From contig JAVYRX010000006.1 of NCBI GenBank assembly GCA_038729485.1, forward strand, positions 1 to 57,366: a DNA stretch of 57,366 nucleotides, given 5' to 3'. A program made the translations under genes and the position numbers. Below the pieces are notes generated by a model. It was not told the DNA's origin, searched no databases, and saw only the letters and a program-made list of their open reading frames with translations. Each line of letters begins with the position of its first letter. Within the stretch, counting starts at the first letter, position 1. Positions 43,371 to 52,562 of this stretch are shown here, piece by piece. Source of the stretch: GCA-001856825 sp038729485 (GTDB taxonomy: Archaea; Thermoplasmatota; Thermoplasmata; Thermoplasmatales; GCA-001856825).

Positions 43371-43422
43371 TTTATATCGACGTCCATTACTGAAAGACCA
43401 ATGACCGAAAGGTGAAGGAGGT
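43371..43422 (+). promoter_or_regulatory. TATA box and ribosome site of the ribosomal-protein operon
   Basis: A TATA-like tttatatc (43371-43378) is followed about 25 bases later by the expected transcription start and then by GGAGGT (43417-43422), five bases before the L7Ae ATG. Unlike most first genes here, this one has a leader with a ribosome site. Confidence 0.6.
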
Positions 43423-43427
43423 TAAAA

Positions 43428-43796
43428 ATGGCAGATAATACGTATGTTAGATTCCAGACGCCTGATGACGTGAGAACAAAGACGCTACAGTTGGTTGAGG
43501 TTTCGTCCGAGACCGGAAAGGTTAAGAAAGGAACAAATGAGGTTACCAAGGTGGTCGAGCGCGGGGAAGCCAAACTTGTTGTTATTGCAGAGGACATAGA
43601 ACCACCAGAGGTAGTTCTTCACGTTCCTCTCCTTTGTGAGGAGAAAGGCATTCCGTACTTCTACGTTCAAAAGAAAGAGGAACTTGGCCAGAAGGTAAAG
43701 CTCAAAAGTTCTGCGACAGTAGCGATCCTAGACCCGGGAAACGGAAAACAATTGCTGACTGAACTTTCCGACAAGTTCAAAGAAATAAAAAAATAA
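43428..43796 (+). CDS. Ribosomal protein L7Ae
   Basis: A 122-residue K-turn-binding protein of the large subunit that also serves box C/D and H/ACA RNPs and RNase P in archaea. Family features: GTNEVTKVVERGEAKLVVIAEDIEPPEVVLHVPLLCEE (here read as separate blocks) and KEELGQKVKLKS. It heads an operon with S28e, L24e, NDK and aIF5B. Confidence 0.96.
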   Translation: MADNTYVRFQTPDDVRTKTLQLVEVSSETGKVKKGTNEVTKVVERGEAKLVVIAEDIEPPEVVLHVPLLCEEKGIPYFYVQKKEELGQKVKLKSSATVAILDPGNGKQLLTELSDKFKEIKK

Positions 43797-43807
43797 AGTG
43801 ATACAAA

Positions 43808-44020
43808 ATGCCAGAAAATGATGCCATTCCGTGTGAGGTTGTCGAAGTTGTGGGAAGGACAGGGATGGCCGGAGAGGCGACTCAGGTGAAAATAAAGGTG
43901 CTGGCTGGTGAGGATCAGGGGAGGGTACTTACCAGGAACGTTATGGGGCCGGTAAGGGTCGGGGACATCCTGATGCTGAAGGAGACAGCTCGCGAGGCTA
44001 GGAAACTTTCAGTGAGGTGA
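43808..44020 (+). CDS. Ribosomal protein S28e
   Basis: The 70-residue small-subunit protein has the S28e core EVVEVVGRTGMAGEATQVK, VKVLAGEDQGRVLTRNVMGPVR and the C-terminal LKETAREARKL. It begins 11 bases after L7Ae in the same operon. Confidence 0.95.
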   Translation: MPENDAIPCEVVEVVGRTGMAGEATQVKIKVLAGEDQGRVLTRNVMGPVRVGDILMLKETAREARKLSVR

Positions 44021-44027
44021 ACATCTA

Positions 44028-44321
44028 ATGGAAACAAGGTACTGTTCCTTCTGCGGAAAGAGGATAGAATTCGGAACAGGAAAGATGTTTGTTAAGAAGG
44101 ACGGTTCTATCCTGTACTTCGATTCTTCTAAATGTGAAAAGAACTATTTGAAGCTTGGAAGAGAACCTAGAAACGTCCGGTGGACAAAGGAAGGAAGGGA
44201 AGAAAAACTTCAGAGGTCAAAGTCCGTGAAAGAAACTGGCCCAGACAAAGAAGGTAAGGCCGGATTTCCGGCAACCCAGGAAACGACCCAGGTGAAAAAC
44301 ACAACTGAGCCTCAGGCATAG
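44028..44321 (+). CDS. Ribosomal protein L24e with C-terminal extension
   Basis: The first about 60 residues are L24e: the zinc-binding CSFCGKRIEFGTGKMFVKKDG and FDSSKCEKNYLKLGREPRNVRWT. They are followed by about 35 charged, Gly/Thr/Gln-rich residues that are probably disordered and vary among Thermoplasmatales. The gene lies 7 bases after S28e. Confidence 0.95.
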   Translation: METRYCSFCGKRIEFGTGKMFVKKDGSILYFDSSKCEKNYLKLGREPRNVRWTKEGREEKLQRSKSVKETGPDKEGKAGFPATQETTQVKNTTEPQA

Positions 44322-44336
44322 ACGGCTGGGAATTCT

Positions 44337-44777
44337 ATGAAAACACTTATATTGATTAAGCCCGACGGGATTGTCCGTAGCAAGATCGGAGATATCATTT
44401 CAAGATTCGAGAACAAGGGACTTAAGATCGTTGCAATGAAGATGATCAAAGTAAGCCGGGAAATGGCTGAAAAACACTATTCAGTTCACAGAGGGAAGCC
44501 TTTTTATGAGTCCCTTTTGAACTATATCACCTCCGGCCCCGTAATAGCGATTGTTTTGGAAGGGAAAGACGTTATAGAGATAGCTAGAAAGCTTGTAGGT
44601 GCAACAAGCGGTGCCAAAGCGGAACCTGGTACCATTAGAGGGGATTTTGCCTTGAGCATAGATTTCAATCTAATACACGCTAGCGATTCAGAGGAGTCAG
44701 CAGCTTACGAAATTCCCATTTTTTTCAGAGAAGATGAAATTTTAAACTACGATAGGGCAGATAGGGATTGGCTGTGA
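44337..44777 (+). CDS. ndk: Nucleoside diphosphate kinase
   Basis: NDK balances NTP pools by moving the terminal phosphate. The 146-residue protein has the N-terminal TLILIKPDGIVRSKIGDII and the active-site histidine in NLIHASDSEESAAYEI. Its position between ribosomal protein and aIF5B genes is typical of archaeal euryarchaeal operons. Confidence 0.95.
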   Translation: MKTLILIKPDGIVRSKIGDIISRFENKGLKIVAMKMIKVSREMAEKHYSVHRGKPFYESLLNYITSGPVIAIVLEGKDVIEIARKLVGATSGAKAEPGTIRGDFALSIDFNLIHASDSEESAAYEIPIFFREDEILNYDRADRDWL

Positions 44778-44783
44778 CGGGGT

Positions 44784-46514
44784 ATGTGGATAAGGCAACC
44801 CATAGTAGGTGTTCTCGGTCATGTAGACCATGGAAAAACTTCGCTTCTGGATTACATAAGGGGAAGCATGGTTGCCTTGAGAGAGGCTGGAGGCATAACC
44901 CAACATATAGGTGCTACAGAGGTTCCAATTGAAGAAATTGTTAGAATTTGCAAGGACATCATAGGAAAAAGGGAATTTAAGATACCAGGTCTTCTTTTTA
45001 TAGATACGCCTGGGCATGAATCTTTTTCTAGCCTGAGAATAAGAGGAGGTTCCATAGCAGACATAGCAGTCCTGGTGATAGATATAAGAGAGGGAATAAT
45101 GCCTCAGACAAGGGAATCCCTTGAAGTCCTTAAACACTTTAAAACGCCGTTCGTCGTGGCCGCAAACAAGGTTGATCTGCTTGAGGGGTTTTCTGGGATG
45201 AGGGGTCCGTTTTTGCTGGCTGCGGGAAAGATGGACTCCAGAAGAATGGAAGAACTTGACGAAAGGATATTTCAGCTCTCATCCCAACTATACAGGGAAG
45301 GGTTCAGCGCTGACAGATACGACAGGATAAGTGACTTTACGAGGAATGTGGCTATAGTGCCAATCTCTGCCAAAACAGGTTTCGGAGTACCTGATCTTAT
45401 GATGGTGCTTTCCGGGCTAGCCCAAACATTTCTTAGCACTCAACTACGAAACGAAGACGAAACTGCGGAGGGGACGATACTGGAAATCAGAGAAGAAAAG
45501 GGCATGGGGGAGGTTGCAGATGCCATCCTGTACAATGGCATAATAAAGAGGGGGCAAACAGTGCTCACCGGGACAGTAGACGGGATAAAAGCACTCAGGA
45601 TAAAAGGCATATTTAAACCAAAACCTCTGGATGAAATAAGAGATCCGAGGGACCGTTTCCAGCCTGTTAACCTGGTTAAAGCTGCTTCTGGAATAAGGAT
45701 ACTTTTTCAGGGAGGTGGCGGCGTAATACCGGGTAGTCCTTTCAAGGAGGCCACCGGCGACCTTATAGACCTTAAGAGGTCCATTGAAGACGCAATCAAA
45801 AGCTCATTCAAACCGGTTCAGGAAGGCATAGTGGCTAAGGCAGATACAGTGGGGAGTCTTGAGGCACTTGTTTATGAATTGGGCAGGCTAGGCATCCCCA
45901 TTAAAAAGGCCGAGGTAGGTCCAGTATCAAAGAGGGACATAACGGAGGCAGAAACGAATTCTAAGTCAGAAGATAAAATAGTTGTTGCGTTCAACGTACC
46001 TGTGGAAGTTTCTGAAGTAGAAAATGCTAATATAGTGCAAGATAAAATTATATACTCATTGAAGGACAAAGTCGAAAAGCTTAGAGAAGAAATAAAAAAA
46101 TCGGAAATAGAGGAGAAGAGAAAGGAGATAACTTTTCCGTGCAAAGTCCTTGTGCTTCCAGGAAACGTTTTCAGGGCCTCAAGGCCGGCGATATTTGGAA
46201 TTAGGGTGCTTGCGGGGAAGATTCGGGTTAAAACAGATATGATGAAGGTAGATGGAACCCCCATCGGCGCCGTTAAAAGCATGAGGACGGGTGAAACCTC
46301 TCTTCAAGAGTCTAAGCAGGGTGACGAGGTGGCTATTGCCATGGACTCCGTTACAGTTGGGAGACAGATAAAGGAAGGAGACATACTTTATAGTGACATA
46401 AGGGAGAGGGAGTTTAAGGAACTGAAAGAACAGGAGCTCAATCCCGACGAACAGATGGTGTTGAACGAGATAAGAGACATAAAAAGAAAGGGAAACCAGT
46501 TTTGGGGAGTCTGA
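44784..46514 (+). CDS. infB: Translation initiation factor IF-2 (aIF5B)
   Basis: A GTPase that assists subunit joining and initiator tRNA placement. G1 is GHVDHGKTS (residues 12-20), G3 is DTPGHE and G4 is ANKVD; the C-terminal domains (VEKLREEIKKSEIEEKRKEI helix, then FGIRVLAGKIRVKTDM) follow in normal order. The 576-residue length is usual for archaea. The last gene of the operon. Confidence 0.96.
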   Translation: MWIRQPIVGVLGHVDHGKTSLLDYIRGSMVALREAGGITQHIGATEVPIEEIVRICKDIIGKREFKIPGLLFIDTPGHESFSSLRIRGGSIADIAVLVIDIREGIMPQTRESLEVLKHFKTPFVVAANKVDLLEGFSGMRGPFLLAAGKMDSRRMEELDERIFQLSSQLYREGFSADRYDRISDFTRNVAIVPISAKTGFGVPDLMMVLSGLAQTFLSTQLRNEDETAEGTILEIREEKGMGEVADAILYNGIIKRGQTVLTGTVDGIKALRIKGIFKPKPLDEIRDPRDRFQPVNLVKAASGIRILFQGGGGVIPGSPFKEATGDLIDLKRSIEDAIKSSFKPVQEGIVAKADTVGSLEALVYELGRLGIPIKKAEVGPVSKRDITEAETNSKSEDKIVVAFNVPVEVSEVENANIVQDKIIYSLKDKVEKLREEIKKSEIEEKRKEITFPCKVLVLPGNVFRASRPAIFGIRVLAGKIRVKTDMMKVDGTPIGAVKSMRTGETSLQESKQGDEVAIAMDSVTVGRQIKEGDILYSDIREREFKELKEQELNPDEQMVLNEIRDIKRKGNQFWGV

Positions 46515-46560
46515 AATAAAACCGACAGGGTTTTTATTTGTGAAAGAATACGGAACTCCC

Positions 46561-46734
46561 ATGGAAATAAACTCTCTTGAAATGTGCTCGTCTTGTGGAA
46601 TAGGGCTGGAGGATAACGGAGCAACATCATTTAAGTGCCCATCCTGTGGTCAGGTCATAATAAGCAGATGTGCAAATTGCAGGGACCTATCTGTGCAGTA
46701 TGAGTGCGAAAAATGCGGTTTCAGGGGGCCTTAA
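46561..46734 (+). CDS. Small zinc-ribbon protein (HVO_2753-like)
   Basis: The 57-residue protein holds four CxxC pairs: CSSCG, CPSCG, CANC and CEKCG, arranged as two zinc-binding sites as in the archaeal HVO_2753-type small zinc-finger proteins. It probably binds RNA or DNA; the role is unknown. ATG 46561 is used; GTG 46540 would add 7 residues. It is directly followed by aEF-1beta. Confidence 0.85.
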   Translation: MEINSLEMCSSCGIGLEDNGATSFKCPSCGQVIISRCANCRDLSVQYECEKCGFRGP

Positions 46735-46735
46735 A

Positions 46736-47005
46736 TTGGGTAAGGTAGCCGTTTCATTCAAAATCATGCCCGCAGACGAGACTATGAATTTAGAGAATAT
46801 AGAGGAGAAGCTTAAAAAGGAACTCTCCAGAGACTTCTCTCTTGGCAAATCAACCATAGAAGAATTCGCATTCGGTATTAAGGCTCTCAGGTTGATAGTG
46901 ATAATGAACGACGAGGGAGGACTCATAGACAGGGTGGAAGAAAAAATACGCAAGCACCCTGAAATTGGAGAGGTTGACGTAGAAGAAGTCTCATTAATAA
47001 GTTAG
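46736..47005 (+). CDS. Translation elongation factor aEF-1beta
   Basis: The guanine-nucleotide exchange factor for aEF-1alpha. The 89-residue protein has the ferredoxin-like family core KVAVSFKIMPAD, EEFAFGIKALRLIVIMNDEGG and the C-terminal VDVEEVSLI. The true start is TTG 46736, one base after the stop of the zinc-ribbon gene; the frame is open further upstream but that part codes nothing family-like. Confidence 0.93.
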   Translation: MGKVAVSFKIMPADETMNLENIEEKLKKELSRDFSLGKSTIEEFAFGIKALRLIVIMNDEGGLIDRVEEKIRKHPEIGEVDVEEVSLIS

Positions 47006-47018
47006 ATAAGATCTAGAT

Positions 47019-47867
47019 CTAAATCCCGAGTGCCCTGAGTCGCTTTATCCTTTCCTCAGTGGGAGGATGCGTGGAAAATAGACTTTTTATTCTCTGACTT
47101 CCACCAGGGTTTACTATGAACAGGCTAGCCGTTGCAGGATTAGCATTTTTCATGGGTCTCTGATTGTTCCATTGCTCAAGTTTCATTAATGCGCTGATCA
47201 ATCCTTCGGAGGAATTGTTAACTTTAGCTCCGTGTTCATCTGCATACAACTCTCTCTGCCTCGAAATGGCTAACTGAAGGAGTGTCGCACCTATGGCAGC
47301 TATTAATAAAAGCACCATTATAATCAAGTCCTGACCGCTTCTTCTCCCTCCAAAGAGTGCATCGAATCCAAAGATCCTCGAACCTATCATCAGTGCAGAT
47401 GCTATTGTTGCCGCGATAGTGACTACCAATATGTCATTGTGCTTGATGTGTCCAAGCTCATGCCCGATCACCCCCCTCAGCTCTCTTTCGTTCAAAATGT
47501 TAAGTATCGTTCCTGTAAAAACGATATACGCTTTCTTTTTGCTTCTTCCAGTGGCAAACGCATTCGGAACCGGGATATCAGCGATCGCAATCTTTGGCAT
47601 AGGTAGGCCGGCGTTTTGAGAAATATCTCTAACCATCGAGAAAAGTTTTGGATTTTGTTCTTCGGATATTTCTTTGGCTCGGTAGCTCCATAGTACAAAC
47701 CTATATGAAAAGAAGTAAGTAATTACGTTCATCAGGGCTGCAAATGTCAAGAATATCAGAAGCCAGAGAAGCCCATTACCAACCAGTGCACCGATTATTA
47801 TGCCCACTACCCCAAAGATAAGGAAAAGGAATAGGAATGATACAGCTAATCTTATCCTACTCATCAC
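47019..47867 (-). CDS. htpX: HtpX-family membrane metalloprotease
   Basis: A zinc protease of the cytoplasmic membrane that clears misfolded membrane proteins. Two N-terminal hydrophobic helices precede the HELGH zinc motif (residues 136-140), and two more follow it; the third ligand Glu is in RQRELYADEHGA. The 282-residue length is normal. It is divergent from the large surface-protein gene. Confidence 0.94.
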   Translation of the reverse strand: MMSRIRLAVSFLFLFLIFGVVGIIIGALVGNGLLWLLIFLTFAALMNVITYFFSYRFVLWSYRAKEISEEQNPKLFSMVRDISQNAGLPMPKIAIADIPVPNAFATGRSKKKAYIVFTGTILNILNERELRGVIGHELGHIKHNDILVVTIAATIASALMIGSRIFGFDALFGGRRSGQDLIIMVLLLIAAIGATLLQLAISRQRELYADEHGAKVNNSSEGLISALMKLEQWNNQRPMKNANPATASLFIVNPGGSQRIKSLFSTHPPTEERIKRLRALGI

Positions 47868-47970
47868 TCCGGAATAGGCAATAGAAATTTAACAGTTCTC
47901 TATGTAGAAAAATGGTGTATATAATAATATTAAAATATAATGTTGGGAACTTGAAAAAATCATAACAACT

Positions 47971-48015
47971 GTTTAATAGTAATTATAATTACCAGTGCAT
48001 CTCACTTAGGAGGTC
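47971..48015 (+). promoter_or_regulatory. Promoter and ribosome site of the large surface-protein gene
   Basis: An AT-rich TATA-like segment (47971-47990) is followed by AGGAGGTC (48008-48015), an almost perfect ribosome site eight bases before the ATG at 48024. A leadered message with a strong site fits an abundant cell-surface protein. Confidence 0.5.
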
Positions 48016-48023
48016 TAGGCACA

Positions 48024-50927
48024 ATGCTTAAAAAAATCGGAAAAACAACTGCCCTGGTTGCCATTGCGCTTCTGCTTATGGCAGGAGTGCTGGGAGCCTC
48101 TTTCGGACAAGTGGAAGGGGCTCAAAAGGTATCGTTCAGCTTTAGCGTTATAGGTACGGGTTCCAATGGAACCGTGTTTGCTAAGGGGGTAAGCGTAAAC
48201 CTGCTCAGTGGCACCGGGGCTGTTATTGCTAACGGCACTTCCACACCTATAGTTACATTTAATGTATATCCGGGGACCTATATAGTTTACATTCCATCTC
48301 AGTATGTAGCAGTTTCAGGACTGGTATACAGCGTCTACGAGGCCCAGGTATCGGTGAATTCTAACGGTACTGCCTCGAGTGCTGGGCAGCCTTTTAAAGA
48401 CGCATATGTAAATTACTCTTTGGCAAATCGCCCTGTGTACGTGATTGTAAAGGGTGCAAGTGTGGTTAATTCAGTATATGTGACTCTCCCCAACGGGTTG
48501 AGTCTTACCGCTACAAAGGTTAATACATCAAATCCAAGCTCCGGTTACTCACTCAAGACCGTTGCAGGCAAGCAAGTACTCAATGTACAATACTACTTTG
48601 GAACGACGGTAATATTTTCAGCTCAGATTAATGCTACTTCTACCGTCAATAACACGGTAGTGGCAAATGTAACTTCATCTCAAAACGTTCTTGGTACAGT
48701 TACCTCAAGTTCAGGGGGGTACATAAGCAGCGTTGGCGTTTCAATCTATGAGAACGGCGAACTTCTCTCCATGGATAACTTTGTAAATGGTTATTATTCT
48801 CTCTCTCTGTCCCCTGGTGTTTATGATCTGGTTTTCTCCTCTCCGGGTTTCATTCCAACCCAAGTCAGTGTAACAGTTGTTTCAGGTTCAAGGTCTATTT
48901 TTGAGCCGGTAGTACTTACTCCAATAACCATAAAGGATTTGGAAACGGTCACTTTCGGTTCGGGGTTTAAGACGATAATTATGCAAGGGCAAATAGCCCT
49001 AGCTAACTCTACCACGCTTTCTTTTCTTCCGTACGCCAATGCAGGTTCATTGTACAATCAGCTAGAGCTCAATGGTCTTACAGAGGGAGATCTCTGGTCT
49101 ATATTGAACGGAACCGTACCAACCAGCACGGCAAATACTGTGCTTTATAACAATTATTCCTACAATTTGACCGGGTCAGTTACAACATCCTTGATGAAAG
49201 GCTCCGGAGGGATACTGTTCCAGTTCAACTTTACTTCCTCATACTCTCAGCCCTTGGTCACAGCAACAAGCAACAGTACCGTTCAGGTTTACATTCAAAG
49301 GAGCAATTCAACCTCGCCCGTACAGTATGTTGTAGAAGTAAACATACCCCAGCAGTATCAGAGGGCCAACATAATAAACACCAATGTTGCCAGCGTTTCC
49401 GGGTTCTCAAACTCTATAAAAATATCAAACGCAACTACTTCAGGGTTTATAACTGTAAAACTGGCATTAAAACAGAAGCCTCTTCTGAATCTTTCTGGAC
49501 TATCGGCCTCCTGGAGTGGCTGGTTTGAATCAACAGTTATCTCCTCTTCTCAAGGAAACTATACATTGTTAGTTCCAGTAGGGAAGGAAGTAACGCTTAA
49601 TGCGAGTATGGTACCGTACGACACTGTCCTAGGGACAGACAATTATATACAGATGAATTTTACCTGGAACATTGGAAGTAGCGTCGTCATGAAAGGATAC
49701 ACGATTGAATACAACTTTTCAAACGTTTCCTATCCGGTAATGCTTTCCGTCAGAAGCTCAGCCGGGGTAACAAACTCGACAAACCTGACGATAATCGGGG
49801 ACTCTTTGAACCCCCAGTTGAATCTGAATGTAATACAGAATGGGAATGTGCTCAAGAACGTCACTGCTTCTAGTAGCACGTACATTGTCCTTTGGGTAAA
49901 TCAGACCACGAATGTTTATTTCAATGCAATCAAGTCTAAAGACCTCCTTCCGTCAGGCAAGTCAACAAACCTCCCACTTTCGTTTTCGTGGAATATTACA
50001 GGTACGAAACTCACAGGGTCAAACGTTTCCTACTCCTTTACAACCCCTACATTTAACAAGACGGACAATGCAACTTTAGCGATTGAAAATGGGGTGGGGA
50101 ATAGCTTCATAACTTATTTCACAATACACGTTAATGACACAACACCTCCAATTGCAACATTCCAGATACAGAATGCTCAGGGCGTTTCAATATCTACAGT
50201 CAAGGAATATCAGAACGTTACGCTAAATGCTTCAAAATCATATTCCCCTGATGGCGGGTTCATAAAATCATACAATTGGACAATATCTTATTCTAACGGA
50301 ACCGTAGCAAAACAGAACGTTGAATATAAAATATATTACCAGTCTTCAAATAATTCCACAGTACGTCTAGCCTTCATTCAATACGGTACATTCAGCGTGA
50401 AACTCAAGGTAATAGATCAGTCTAACAACACAGCAACCTACTCTCTTAGCCTTGTTGTCAACGCAGTAAGCCCAGAGATAGAAATAACTAAAGTAACGTA
50501 CCCGAAAACCTACACTGAAGGAAGTCCTTCAACAATCAACGTTACTCTCAAGAATGTAGGGCTGGAAAACGCAACGACTTTCTATCTTGTCGTCAAGATA
50601 AACGGTGCGGTAGTTAATAATCAAACCTTCACAAATCTTCCTTCAAACGAATCCGTAAACAAGACAATAACAGTAGTACCCCCATCATCCGGTACCTATT
50701 CTATGGTGATTTCCGTCTACGCTGTAGGCCAGCCTACATTCTTTAATACGAATACTTCAGTGACGAAGGCAGTCTCTATAGCCCAGGCGCCTTGGAAGCT
50801 TCCAGCATTGGTGGGCGGAATAGTTGTTGCAATCGGCATACTGGCGTTTATATATTACGATGTCACGGTAAGGAGAAAGAGACCAAAGGAGCCAAAGCAG
50901 CCACCAAAAAAACAACTAAAGGTATAA
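48024..50927 (+). CDS. Large cell-surface glycoprotein-like protein
   Basis: The 967-residue product has a Sec-type signal peptide (LVAIALLLMAGVLGASFGQ), a long Ser/Thr/Asn-rich, beta-sheet extracellular part with many N-x-S/T sequons, and a C-terminal membrane anchor (LPALVGGIVVAIGILAFIYY) with a Lys/Pro-rich tail. Recognisable modules in order: a carboxypeptidase-regulatory-like domain (about residues 225-300), PKD-like repeats around residues 515-800 and a CARDB-like domain (about 815-925). It is a candidate major envelope or adhesion protein; function is inference from architecture. Confidence 0.8.
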   Translation: MLKKIGKTTALVAIALLLMAGVLGASFGQVEGAQKVSFSFSVIGTGSNGTVFAKGVSVNLLSGTGAVIANGTSTPIVTFNVYPGTYIVYIPSQYVAVSGLVYSVYEAQVSVNSNGTASSAGQPFKDAYVNYSLANRPVYVIVKGASVVNSVYVTLPNGLSLTATKVNTSNPSSGYSLKTVAGKQVLNVQYYFGTTVIFSAQINATSTVNNTVVANVTSSQNVLGTVTSSSGGYISSVGVSIYENGELLSMDNFVNGYYSLSLSPGVYDLVFSSPGFIPTQVSVTVVSGSRSIFEPVVLTPITIKDLETVTFGSGFKTIIMQGQIALANSTTLSFLPYANAGSLYNQLELNGLTEGDLWSILNGTVPTSTANTVLYNNYSYNLTGSVTTSLMKGSGGILFQFNFTSSYSQPLVTATSNSTVQVYIQRSNSTSPVQYVVEVNIPQQYQRANIINTNVASVSGFSNSIKISNATTSGFITVKLALKQKPLLNLSGLSASWSGWFESTVISSSQGNYTLLVPVGKEVTLNASMVPYDTVLGTDNYIQMNFTWNIGSSVVMKGYTIEYNFSNVSYPVMLSVRSSAGVTNSTNLTIIGDSLNPQLNLNVIQNGNVLKNVTASSSTYIVLWVNQTTNVYFNAIKSKDLLPSGKSTNLPLSFSWNITGTKLTGSNVSYSFTTPTFNKTDNATLAIENGVGNSFITYFTIHVNDTTPPIATFQIQNAQGVSISTVKEYQNVTLNASKSYSPDGGFIKSYNWTISYSNGTVAKQNVEYKIYYQSSNNSTVRLAFIQYGTFSVKLKVIDQSNNTATYSLSLVVNAVSPEIEITKVTYPKTYTEGSPSTINVTLKNVGLENATTFYLVVKINGAVVNNQTFTNLPSNESVNKTITVVPPSSGTYSMVISVYAVGQPTFFNTNTSVTKAVSIAQAPWKLPALVGGIVVAIGILAFIYYDVTVRRKRPKEPKQPPKKQLKV

Positions 50928-50939
50928 TCTTTTTATTTT
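50928..50939. terminator. T-rich termination zone between convergent genes
   Basis: The spacer between the surface protein and argS is a short T-rich run that continues past 50940; it probably ends transcription from the surface-protein gene. Confidence 0.4.
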
Positions 50940-52544
50940 TTATATTTTATCTGATGGCTTTATCCCAAGGATGTAGAATGTTTCTTCCATGACTTTTGTA
51001 AATGCCTTCACGATTTCAATTCTTCTTCCCTCTTCCTTTCCGCTATCAATAACTTCACAGTCCCTGTAAAATTGGTTAAACGTGCTTGCGAGCTCAAAAG
51101 CATATTTAGCAATTCTGTCAGGTCTCATGTGGGAAACAGCATATTCGACGACCTCCGGATACAGCGCAATCATGCGTAATAGCGGATGTTCCTGTTCTTT
51201 GAAGGGATAGACGATATCTCTCTCTTCTTTTACTTTCGAAAGTATTGATTTTCCCCTCGCGTAACTGTACATCACAAACGGCGCTGCATCACCCTCAAAA
51301 TTTAGAGCCTCTGACCAATCGAACGTAACAGGCTTCTCAAGAGAGTATTTTATTATGTTGTATCTAACTGCAGCGGTGCCTATTTTAGTAGAAATTTCTT
51401 GAAGTTCTTCTTCGCTCAAATCTCTTCGTCGGGATATTATCTCTTCTCTCGCCCTCCCTTTCGCCTCTTCTATAAAATCTCTGACGTAAACGACGTTCCC
51501 TCGCCTCGTACTCATCTTCCCTTCCTTTGTGGATATGAAGGAGTAGAAAACTGGCTGTATCCCCTTTATCCCCAGCAAACCGAGAACGAATTCTAACTTT
51601 TTATAGTGTTCCCGATGATCCTCGCCGAGTACGTCTATGGATCTATTGAACCTGGATGATTTCAGGATGTGATGTGCAACATCCCTGGTGAAGTAAACAG
51701 AGGTGCCGTTTGACCTAACGAGATATATCTTTCCGTCTCCAGAATCAATGTACTTGGCGCCATTTTCGTCTTTCAGGAAATCTCTAAGTCTTTCTAAAAG
51801 AGATCTTACAGAGCCGTCAAGAATGAAGTCACTTTCCCATATGAATATGTCAAAATCTATAGAGAGCTCCGATAAGTCTGATAGCACGTCCTTCAGGAAA
51901 GTGTTGAGTTTTTGCCTGGATTCCTTTATGAACTTTTCATCCCCCGATTCCGCCCTCAGCATCAACTTCTCCACCTGATCTTTGTACAAATCGAAATTGT
52001 CGAATATTTTTCTGTAAGCTTCAGTGTATTTCAAATCCTTGAAAAGGTCAGTAGAAAGTAGGAGTGCTTCAACTTGGGTGCCAATGTCATTAACGTAATA
52101 CTCAGTCTTAACGTCAAATCCATACTTCCTTAAGAGTCTTGAAATCGTGTCCCCTATTATAGAATTCCTGACTCTTCCTATGTGCAGGGGGCCAGTTGGA
52201 TTGGCACTAGTATGTTCAACGAGAACGCTCTCGTCTTTCTTTTCAAACGTGAAGAGCTCCCCGCTTTTTACGCTTTCGATTGTTTCAAGAGAGAATTTGT
52301 TATCGTTGTAAACCACATTAACAAATTTTCCAACCGTTTTAAAGGTCATCATATCATCGGTCAGAGACTCAATTTCTCTGTCGTTTATTGTTACATTGCT
52401 CTTTTGGAAGTCAAATGTAATGTCTCCGAAGCTCCTCTGGGCCCTATACGACCTATATGAAATCGGTAGACCGTGGCTTGATAAATAGGAATCTATCCTC
52501 TTTTTAGCGGTCTCGTCAAACTTAAGGTATGGTTTCATTTCCAA
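50940..52544 (-). CDS. argS: Arginyl-tRNA synthetase
   Basis: A class I aminoacyl-tRNA synthetase that charges tRNA-Arg. The HIGH signature is in SANPTGPLHIGRVRNSIIG and the KMSKS-equivalent is EGKMSTRRGN, with DALB anticodon-binding region near the C-terminus (FELASTFNQFYRDCEVI). The 534-residue length is usual for archaea. It precedes the DUF72 gene's 3' end on the same strand. Confidence 0.96.
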   Translation of the reverse strand: MEMKPYLKFDETAKKRIDSYLSSHGLPISYRSYRAQRSFGDITFDFQKSNVTINDREIESLTDDMMTFKTVGKFVNVVYNDNKFSLETIESVKSGELFTFEKKDESVLVEHTSANPTGPLHIGRVRNSIIGDTISRLLRKYGFDVKTEYYVNDIGTQVEALLLSTDLFKDLKYTEAYRKIFDNFDLYKDQVEKLMLRAESGDEKFIKESRQKLNTFLKDVLSDLSELSIDFDIFIWESDFILDGSVRSLLERLRDFLKDENGAKYIDSGDGKIYLVRSNGTSVYFTRDVAHHILKSSRFNRSIDVLGEDHREHYKKLEFVLGLLGIKGIQPVFYSFISTKEGKMSTRRGNVVYVRDFIEEAKGRAREEIISRRRDLSEEELQEISTKIGTAAVRYNIIKYSLEKPVTFDWSEALNFEGDAAPFVMYSYARGKSILSKVKEERDIVYPFKEQEHPLLRMIALYPEVVEYAVSHMRPDRIAKYAFELASTFNQFYRDCEVIDSGKEEGRRIEIVKAFTKVMEETFYILGIKPSDKI

Positions 52545-52562
52545 GTTTATGTTTCCTGGGTA

